A DNA stretch of 8,005 nucleotides from assembly GCA_020050895.1 (NCBI GenBank), contig JAGVJW010000299.1, positions 1 through 8,005 of the forward strand. Direction: 5' to 3'. The translations under genes were made by a program, and so were the position numbers. Within the stretch, counting starts at the first letter, position 1. The number at the start of each line of letters is the position of its first letter. Under the pieces are notes generated by a model. It ran no database searches. It saw only the letters and a list, made by a program, of their open reading frames with translations, and was not told where the DNA came from. The DNA comes from a bacterium. GTDB taxonomy: Bacteria > Bacteroidota > Ignavibacteria > Kapaibacteriales > Kapaibacteriaceae. Shown here piece by piece: positions 1-6,700 of the stretch.

Positions 1-2782
1 ACCGGCGTTCATGGCTATGCAGGCGCTTGACTATGCGCAAGATGGTTTCGTGAACATCCTTGGAGGGTGCTGTGGAACAACGCCAGAGCATATTAGGGCG
101 ATTGTGGAAGCTACAAGAGAGGTTGCTCCGAGGGTTGTCCCGCCCACTAACCGACGATTACGTTTAAGCGGACTCGACGTCCTGGATGTTCGACCCGATT
201 CGAATTTCATCAACATTGGAGAGCGAACAAACGTCACCGGATCGCGAGTTTTCGCTAAGATGATCCTTGCTAACAATTTTGAGGATGCAGTAAGAGTTGC
301 AAGACAACAGGTTGAAAACGGAGCACAGATCCTTGATGTTAACATGGACGAAGGGTTGCTGGATTCGGCGCAGGCCATGATGCACTATCTAAACCTACTT
401 GCAACAGAACCCGACATTGCACGCGTGCCAATCATGATCGATTCTTCGCGCTGGTCTGTTCTCGAGGCAGGCCTGCAATGCCTGCAAGGCAAGGGAATCG
501 TCAACTCGCTATCACTCAAAGACGGTGAAGAAGAATTTCTGCGTCGCGCCCGCATTTGTCGGGAATACGGGGCTGCCGTTGTTATTATGGCATTCGATGA
601 AAAGGGGCAAGCCGATTCCTTTGAGCGGCGTATCGAGGTCTGCGAACGTGCCTATCGGTTGCTTGTTAACGAAATTGAATATCCTGCTTGCGACATCATC
701 GTCGATCCCAACATTTTAACCGTTGGAACCGGCATCGAAGAACACAACAATTATGCGCTCGACTATTTCCGAGCTATCCGCTGGATAAAGAACAACCTGC
801 CCGACGTACATGTGAGCGGTGGCGTAAGTAATGTTTCATTTTCGTTTCGCGGTAACGAGCCGGTCCGGCGTGCTATGCACACTGCTTTCCTGTATCACGC
901 CGTTTCCCATGGAATGGACATGGGAATCGTGAATGCCGGACAGCTAGATGTTTACAATGAAATTGAACCGGAATTGTTGGAGAATGTAGAAGACGTTCTC
1001 CTGAATCGCAGGCCTGATGCTACCGATAGACTGTTGGTATATGCGGAAACTATTATTCCTAATAAAAAGCAACAGGCACAAACAGAACAGTGGCGCGAAG
1101 AATCAGTAGAGAAAAGACTCAAACATGCGTTGGTTAACGGTATCGCCGACTTTATCGAAGCCGATACTGAGGAAGCTCGACACGTGTTTCCCACACCCCT
1201 TTCGATAATTGAAGGACCGTTAATGGACGGCATGAGTGTTGTGGGCGATCTGTTTGGATCGGGTAAAATGTTTCTACCACAGGTAGTCAAAAGCGCGCGT
1301 GTAATGAAAAAGGCTGTCGCCCACCTAACGCCATACATGGCCACTGATGAATCCGAAGGCGGGCGTTCAAAGGCAGGGACAATAGTGTTGGCAACCGTGA
1401 AGGGTGATGTGCACGATATTGGAAAGAACATTGTCGGCGTTGTACTTGGTTGCAATAATTACAATGTTATCGACCTTGGTGTTATGGTACCTGCAGAACG
1501 CATCATAGAAGAAGCAGAACGTGTAGAAGCACAGGTGATTGGGTTATCGGGCCTCATCACACCATCGCTCGATGAAATGGTGCACGTGGCAAAGGAAATG
1601 ACGCGACGAAATGTGCGCATCCCACTCCTGATTGGAGGCGCTACAACAAGCAAAACACATACTGCAGTCCGCATTGCCCCGGCATATACCGGACCTGTAG
1701 CATACGTACCCGATGCATCGCGCGCAGTGCCTGTAGTGGGCTCGTTCCTGAACGCCGATCAATCGTCGGCCTTTTCAAAATCGATTCGCGAAGAATATAG
1801 CAGAATCAAGGAGGAGTATGAACTCCGTTCCTCATCAAAGCAACTTCTCACGCTCGACGCAGCTCGTAAAAATCGTTATAATATTGCCGGACCATCACAA
1901 ACGCCCCTTTACACCGGCATCACACAATACGCTTCAATACCTTTGACTGAATTGAGGGAGTATATCGACTGGACTCCGTTTTTCTTGTCGTGGGAGCTTA
2001 GGGGCAAGTATCCGGCCATCCTCGACGATACGCTGCAAGGAAAGGAGGCGAGAGCGCTGTTTGAAGATGCAAATGAGTTGCTGGACGAGGTAGTAGCGAA
2101 CGCCCTTATTGAAGCAAGGGGAGTTTGCGGAATTTTTCCAGCACATCGAATTCTCGATGATGTTGTGCTTGAAAACGGCACTGTGTTTCATTTTCTTCGG
2201 CAGCAAATTGTCAAGGCTACAGGCCAGCCCAACCTAAGTCTTGCTGATTTCATTTCAGAGCAAAGCGATCACATCGGGTGTTTTGTTGTTACTGCGGGAC
2301 ATGGCGTTGCCGAATTATGTGCGCGCTTCGAGGCTGAGCACGACGACTACCGTTCCATAATGACGAAGGCACTTGCCGACAGGCTAGCCGAAGCCTCGGC
2401 AGAGTGGTTGCACCGGAAAGTTCGGACTCAGCTGTGGGGTTATTCGGCGGATGAGCTCCTGACTAACGAAGACTTAATTGCTGAGAAATATCCTGGGATT
2501 AGACCAGCCCCTGGATACCCGGCGTGTCCGGATCACACCGAAAAGGAGACTATTTTCAAACTTCTTTCTGCTGCTCAGGCAACAGGTGTAACATTAACCG
2601 AATCCCTTGCCATGAATCCCGCATCAAGTGTCTGTGGTTGGTTCATTGCCCATCCTGATTCGAAGTATTTTGGCATATCGAATATTGGTCGGGATCAACT
2701 TACTGAGTATGCTGAGCGAAAGGGCGTTGCAATTACAGACATGGAGCGATGGTTAGCCCCCTTACTAAATTCCGGTCGGTAA
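1..2782 (+). CDS. metH: Cobalamin-dependent methionine synthase, 5' end cut by window edge
   Basis: This cytosolic enzyme transfers a methyl group from 5-methyltetrahydrofolate to homocysteine through cob(I)alamin, making methionine and THF. The frame is open to the left edge (first full codon at 2), so the ATG at 11 is internal. Residues below count from that ATG. GGCCGT (18-23) is the end of the homocysteine domain, with two of its zinc-ligand cysteines. The pterin-binding domain starts at NFINIGERTN (65-74). A cap region follows at about 350-440. The cobalamin Rossmann domain has DVHDIG (466-471), whose His468 is the lower axial cobalt ligand (E. coli His759). The C-terminal reactivation domain has the SAM-binding RPAPGYP motif (831-837). 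Against the E. coli protein (1227 residues) the offset is about 290 residues, so the missing part is most of the homocysteine domain. All visible key residues are intact. The stop is TAA at 2780-2782. Identity is very secure; regulation, for example by a cobalamin riboswitch, would lie outside the window. Confidence 0.98.
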   Translation, partial: PAFMAMQALDYAQDGFVNILGGCCGTTPEHIRAIVEATREVAPRVVPPTNRRLRLSGLDVLDVRPDSNFINIGERTNVTGSRVFAKMILANNFEDAVRVARQQVENGAQILDVNMDEGLLDSAQAMMHYLNLLATEPDIARVPIMIDSSRWSVLEAGLQCLQGKGIVNSLSLKDGEEEFLRRARICREYGAAVVIMAFDEKGQADSFERRIEVCERAYRLLVNEIEYPACDIIVDPNILTVGTGIEEHNNYALDYFRAIRWIKNNLPDVHVSGGVSNVSFSFRGNEPVRRAMHTAFLYHAVSHGMDMGIVNAGQLDVYNEIEPELLENVEDVLLNRRPDATDRLLVYAETIIPNKKQQAQTEQWREESVEKRLKHALVNGIADFIEADTEEARHVFPTPLSIIEGPLMDGMSVVGDLFGSGKMFLPQVVKSARVMKKAVAHLTPYMATDESEGGRSKAGTIVLATVKGDVHDIGKNIVGVVLGCNNYNVIDLGVMVPAERIIEEAERVEAQVIGLSGLITPSLDEMVHVAKEMTRRNVRIPLLIGGATTSKTHTAVRIAPAYTGPVAYVPDASRAVPVVGSFLNADQSSAFSKSIREEYSRIKEEYELRSSSKQLLTLDAARKNRYNIAGPSQTPLYTGITQYASIPLTELREYIDWTPFFLSWELRGKYPAILDDTLQGKEARALFEDANELLDEVVANALIEARGVCGIFPAHRILDDVVLENGTVFHFLRQQIVKATGQPNLSLADFISEQSDHIGCFVVTAGHGVAELCARFEAEHDDYRSIMTKALADRLAEASAEWLHRKVRTQLWGYSADELLTNEDLIAEKYPGIRPAPGYPACPDHTEKETIFKLLSAAQATGVTLTESLAMNPASSVCGWFIAHPDSKYFGISNIGRDQLTEYAERKGVAITDMERWLAPLLNSGR

Positions 2783-2806
2783 GCAGAGAAACAGTTTTGA
2801 ATTGTT

Positions 2807-3412
2807 ATGAAGCAAGCAACATCGCGAATTCACATTGCTATACTTGGGTCCGGGAAAGGGTCGAATGCCCATGCAATTATCAATGCTGCAAAAACTAATG
2901 ATGTGGCCTACGAAGTAAGTGTAATCATCACTACCAGACCAGATTCTGGAATTGCCGAAGTTGGAAGGGGGCAGGGAATACCCGTAGAAGTTCTGTCGGC
3001 AGACACGGCAGAAAATGGCGATCAAATAACGCGCATTGCCGACGATTACTCCATTGAACTCCTTGTGTTATCGGGTTTCATGCGCATGCTACCAACATCT
3101 GTTATCCAGCATTTACACGGACAAGTCATCAATATCCACCCGGCATTGCTGCCCGCATACGGCGGGAAGGGGATGTATGGACGGAAGGTACATCAAGCTG
3201 TATTGAATGCAGGAGAAACAGTTACTGGCGTAACCATACACTGGGTTACAGAAGAATACGATGCTGGAGCCATCATTGTGCAGGAGACAATTGATATCTT
3301 AGGTCTCCGGACAGCAGAAGAAATCGAAGGGCGGGTTAAATCCGTCGAACATTCGTTATATCCGCGAGTAATTAACGAGATGGCTCTCAGGCTGGAGGAA
3401 TCAAAGAATTAA
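2807..3412 (+). CDS. purN: Phosphoribosylglycinamide formyltransferase (GAR transformylase)
   Basis: The enzyme transfers the formyl group of 10-formyl-THF to GAR, giving formyl-GAR and THF, the third step of de novo purine synthesis, in the cytosol. The 201-residue length is close to the usual size (E. coli about 212). GSGKGSN (14-20) is the N-terminal phosphate-binding loop. NIHPALLP (109-116) carries the catalytic Asn109 and His111, corresponding to E. coli Asn106 and His108. His145 and Asp152 match E. coli His137 and Asp144. Between LLPAY and the VTIH strand the protein has GGKGMYG and is about five residues longer than E. coli PurN; I associate this with Bacteroidota-type enzymes. ATG at 2807 is chosen because the beta strand leading to GSGKGSN starts about seven residues later; no strong Shine-Dalgarno precedes it. 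It lies 24 bp after metH on the same strand, so one transcript is likely. The stop is TAA at 3410-3412. Confidence 0.95.
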   Translation: MKQATSRIHIAILGSGKGSNAHAIINAAKTNDVAYEVSVIITTRPDSGIAEVGRGQGIPVEVLSADTAENGDQITRIADDYSIELLVLSGFMRMLPTSVIQHLHGQVINIHPALLPAYGGKGMYGRKVHQAVLNAGETVTGVTIHWVTEEYDAGAIIVQETIDILGLRTAEEIEGRVKSVEHSLYPRVINEMALRLEESKN

Positions 3413-3525
3413 GAGAAAGCGAACGGTTGTTCAATTCCGGAATTATTCTCCATTTTCACGTAACCTTTCCATCTTTTTCCTGTTTTGCATCTTGCGTGGG
3501 TAAATTATTTCAATCAAAAGAAAAA

Positions 3526-3599
3526 CCCCACTTGACATTCAGACGCGATTTAGCCAAATTACGTGGTCATTGTAAGCCCTACTTTTAGAAGTCAAGGGG
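3526..3599 (+). repeat. Long-range imperfect inverted repeat in the leader
   Basis: The left arm, 3526-3540 (CCCC, bulged AC, TTGAC, bulged A, TTC), can pair with the right arm, GAAGTCAAGGGG, at 3588-3599. That gives 12 base pairs with two bulges on the left, closing a 47-nt loop. The left arm contains the TTGACA box and the right arm contains AAGGGG, a Shine-Dalgarno-like sequence. The left-arm CCCAC (3527-3531) could instead pair with GTGGG at 3496-3500. The pairing is visible in the sequence; whether it forms in DNA or RNA, or binds a regulator, is unknown, and chance is possible. Confidence 0.35.
3532..3560 (+). promoter_or_regulatory. Possible promoter of the large surface-protein gene
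   Basis: TTGACA at 3532-3537 is a perfect match to the sigma-70 -35 consensus. At a 17-bp spacing the -10 position holds CAAATT (3555-3560), which matches TATAAT at only three positions. A second, unconnected candidate is TACTTTTA at 3580-3587, one base off the Bacteroidota-type TAnnTTTG element, but no TTG lies at the expected distance upstream. The location, in a gap before an unrelated gene, fits a promoter. The weak -10 makes this tentative. Confidence 0.22.
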
Positions 3600-3600
3600 A
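3594..3600 (+). promoter_or_regulatory. Alternative ribosome binding site for an upstream in-frame start
   Basis: AAGGGGA lies 9 nt before an ATG at 3610. That ATG is in frame with the 3670 start and no stop intervenes, so translation from it would add 20 residues (MYLLKKINKQ...) before the canonical signal peptide. The in-frame TAG at 3586-3588 limits any further extension. The purine-rich motif is as good as the one before 3670, but the extended N-terminus makes a less conventional signal peptide. Confidence 0.3.
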
Positions 3601-3660
3601 AATGGGTCCATGTATTTGCTAAAAAAAATCAACAAACAAGTTGTTCACAGTATCAATATT

Positions 3661-3664
3661 GAGG
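3661..3664 (+). promoter_or_regulatory. Ribosome binding site supporting the 3670 start
   Basis: GAGG sits 5 nt before ATG 3670 and is complementary to the usual 16S anti-Shine-Dalgarno core. Together with the immediate start of a textbook signal peptide, it favours 3670 over the in-frame ATG at 3610. Confidence 0.5.
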
Positions 3665-3669
3665 TATTC

Positions 3670-3735
3670 ATGAGCAGAAGACTCTTACTTCTTGCCCTCA
3701 TGGCCGTTCTCATCGGCGCTACGACATCGTGGGCT
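3670..3735 (+). other. Sec signal peptide of the large surface protein
   Basis: Residues 1-22 have an n-region with two arginines (MSRR), a hydrophobic core of about 13 residues rich in Leu, Ala, Val and Ile, and a polar c-region ending TTSWA. Cleavage is predicted between Ala22 and Gly23, obeying the A-x-A-like rule (Ser20, Ala22). There is no cysteine at +1, so it is not a lipoprotein signal. The mature protein would begin GDANGED. Confidence 0.85.
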
Positions 3736-6700
3736 GGTGATGCGAATGGTGAGGACGTCCAGCGAAGGAGCGGTCTCCGATCACCCGTGGCTTCGTATCC
3801 GCGCGATTTTACAGCGACTGCTGCTAACCCAAGGACGCAGCCTGCCATTTCAACCGGGTATTACCTTGTCGATTCTGACGACGAGGCACCGGACTTTTGG
3901 CGTCCGGACCCATCGCTGTTTATCGACACAACGTTCGAACCCGCTACGTGGCGAAGAATCGTTTCGGGACCAAACCAGTTTTCTCCAGGGTACTGGGTTG
4001 ACGGGTCGCAGAACATCTTTGGAGGCCATGCTTATTTCCGTAACCCAGGGAATTCACAGGATTCTACAGATGATGCTTTTGCTGGTCCAATTGCCATTGG
4101 GTTCCCGTTCTATTTCAATGGCGTGCGCTACGACTCATTCTATGTATCAACCAACGGGTTGATTGCCCTTTCGCAGCGTCGGTATTTCTATGAGTATGAT
4201 GAGAACGGATTCCCCACAATCCGTACGACGCTGGAAACATCGCCGGGAGTCTTCTCAGCATATGATCCGGCATCGGACGACACGAGATCACGATCGGGAA
4301 ACGGTTTAACTGATGGCCAGGCAGATGACTGGGGCTTTCAGGCAGTTGCCTGCGGAAACAATCCCGGCAGTGCTGGTGCAGGTATCCGAGGGCGGACAAA
4401 CACGATGCTGAATGAAGCAGCTCTGTCTGCCAGTGGGTTATGGCAGACGATCAATGGTCAGTTCACGCGCCCGGCTCTTATCGTCCCTGCGTGGGACGAC
4501 TTGCAGGTGTCCGTGTATAATGATGACCTTAGTATTGTTGATGATTTTGGTCGCGTGTATTACAAGCGTTCGCCATCGAACGACAAACTCATCATCTACT
4601 ATGTAAACCTTACTCCAATTCGTGGCAAGACGGCGTCGGCAGGTGGTTTAACTCAAAGCGCCACCTTCCCAGCTAACAATCGTCCCGGAACAACGGACGA
4701 GCACTATCGCTTCAGCCTTCAGGTGTCTCTCAACAGGTCAGACAGCTCTGTTATTATTCAATATGAGCGTTTCTTTGGTACTGCACCGCGTGCATCCTTC
4801 CAGCCATTTGCAGCAACTGTATGGTTCCGTTGCAATTCAACCGTCGGCGTAACCGGACCATCACGTAGGCTTAACTGGGCAGGATACCCATCGGCTATGC
4901 CGTCGGTGACGACACTTGACTATAGCGCAATTAAGTACACGCAGGCTACTGAGTATCTCTTCAATGTTCTTACGGATCCGAATGGTGGAATCCGTGCAAC
5001 ATCAAAACGAAGCGACGATAACTCAGTACCCAAGGACTTCCTGACCGTCAAATTCAAGCAGTGGAAGAACTACCTCCGAGTAATTCAAGTTTATTACAAG
5101 ACTCACCCACTGAACAACAATGCTCCTTTGGACTTCTCAGTTGTTATTCCTGCAAACCAGGCCAACAATTATGAAATCCTGGCGGGCGAAGTAAGACTGG
5201 GCGCTATACAGCCTGTCGCTATTGTGCAGAACCTCACAAACGACATACAGGGTCCGCAGGGTGTCAATTACACGCGTCAGGGCATCAACTTTAAGGTCAG
5301 GTTCCGCATTCAGAATGAAGCCACTGGCGTTATAGTGTATAATACATCGAAGGCAGTAACCGATCAGACTATTCGCGATTCAACCCTGACGGGCATTCTT
5401 CTGTGCGACATCAATGGTACCCCTGCCGTGTATACGGCTGGCCATTTTGTTAAACCGTATGAGTTTGTTCGCGTAACCTTCCCACCCTTTGAGCCCAATG
5501 CATACATTGACGACCAAATTGGCCGGCTCTTTACAAGTGTTATTGCCGAGCCAAAGGACTCCAACAACATTCCTCTCGGCGATCAGTGGCCATTTGACGA
5601 TACAACAGGTATTCGACTGTTCTCGATGCGTCGGCTCAATGACTTCAGTGACGACGTAACGCAATTCCATCTTGTTGGTGGTGCTGCGATGCCTTCGGTT
5701 CTGAAGTGGGTGAACATTGAAGGCGATGTTGTGGATGGTGATGAAGTAACCAACAACCCACCACCACCTCGGGGCACATACCAGGCAGCGAACTCCAGTA
5801 TTTACCAGTTGAAATCTCCGGTAATACGCCTTAATCGGATGACGCTTGGAAATCAGGATATTCCAGCGTTTGGACAGTTTGGTGGTGATGAACTCCGTTC
5901 GTTCCCAATTAATATCGCCGGTAAAAAGAATGCTGTTCTGTCAATATCCTACCAACGTACTGGCAACCTTGGACGCGGGTTCGGACGAGGCTTTTCTGAC
6001 AATCGCCTTGTCGGCCCGGAAGTCCAGGTAAACCTGCTTAATCTCATATCGATTGGTCCTTCCGGTCAGTATCGCAATCCGGACCGTCTCGACCTTGAGT
6101 TTGCTAAGCCAAGCAGCGACGGTCTTACCGGGATTACCAATATCAAGACATGGGTCTATGACCCTGCAGGACTTGCAGGACAGTACCTGCAACCCTATCA
6201 AATCTGGGGTGGTGGTGGTTACGCCAGAGGCTTTAGCATCAAGGACGGTAATGAGCAGATGGCGAATAGCTACGTCCCACCGACCGGTGGTAAGCGAGAG
6301 GACTTGTTTGATGATGGTAAAGATTTTGAGTATTTCAAGATCACGCTCCCGATTCCAGACTCCATCATGAATTGGGTAAACGAAGGTGGACGCAGCTTCC
6401 GATTCCGTCTCAAGGTAAAGGCTATTAACAACTCGCAACCTCCGCAACCATCTGATGATGAAGACAACTTTTTCATTGATAACGTGAAGATCCTCTTCCC
6501 GGATGAAGTGACGGATGTCGAGTTCTCAAACATTCAGATGATCTGGCCATATACCATGGCTCCGGCGTCTCAGGCTACACGTGTACCGATTAGAGTCAAA
6601 CTTTCAAATAATACACACGTGTCTGCTCCGGCATTTTCTGTGCGGCTGCAAATCAAGCCATATGGAACTGAAGATCAACAAATTTACTGTCGTACAATTA

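Larger units (their letters stand above)
3413..3669 (+). other. Intergenic region between purN and the large surface-protein gene
   Basis: This 257-bp stretch has no supported gene. It is AT-rich, with pyrimidine-rich runs around 3448-3490 and eight consecutive A at 3621-3628. Just after purN there is a small GAAC/GTTC hairpin (3421-3432) and a perfect 12-bp palindrome, AATTCCGGAATT (3433-3444). Neither is followed by a proper T tract, so I do not call a rho-independent terminator. The second half holds a TTGACA box, a long-range inverted repeat and two Shine-Dalgarno-like sites, listed separately. The unrelated functions on either side suggest a transcription unit boundary here. Confidence 0.7.

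Noticed and set aside
467..487. GCAGGCCTGC palindrome and repeated GCCTGCAA in metH
   Set aside because: It is explained by the coding of GLQCLQG in the pterin domain, with no other copies noticed in the window.
952..1455. 167-codon open frame on the minus strand
   Set aside because: It lies wholly inside metH, antisense to the cap and cobalamin-binding region, and its translation is Ser/Thr/Arg-rich with no recognisable motif. It is a shadow of the real gene.
1..2782. metH as a natural N-terminally truncated or split gene
   Set aside because: The frame is open through the left edge and residues before the first ATG continue in frame, so the missing N-terminus is an effect of the window boundary.
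3421..3444. Possible rho-independent terminator after purN
   Set aside because: The GAAC/GTTC hairpin has only 4 bp and the AATTCCGGAATT palindrome has no room for a stable loop; no T tract follows directly.
3413..3669. CRISPR array, tRNA or insertion-sequence remnants in the gap
   Set aside because: I saw no regularly spaced repeats, no cloverleaf-like sequence and no terminal inverted repeats with target duplications.
3692..4162. 156-codon plus-strand frame overlapping the start of the surface-protein gene
   Set aside because: It is out of frame with the signal-peptide protein, which is coherent throughout; this translation is rich in Arg, Ser and Leu with no structure. A frameshift was considered, but the main frame never breaks.
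6163..6192. Clustered CCTGCAGG palindrome and a TTGCAGG/CCTGCAA hairpin with a 6-nt loop
   Set aside because: It lies inside the surface-protein coding sequence and is explained by the codons for PAGLAGQYLQ; a 7-bp stem in isolation is likely chance.
5941..6447. 168-codon open frame on the minus strand
   Set aside because: It is antisense to the uninterrupted large surface-protein frame and shows no family signature or ribosome binding site; shadow frame.
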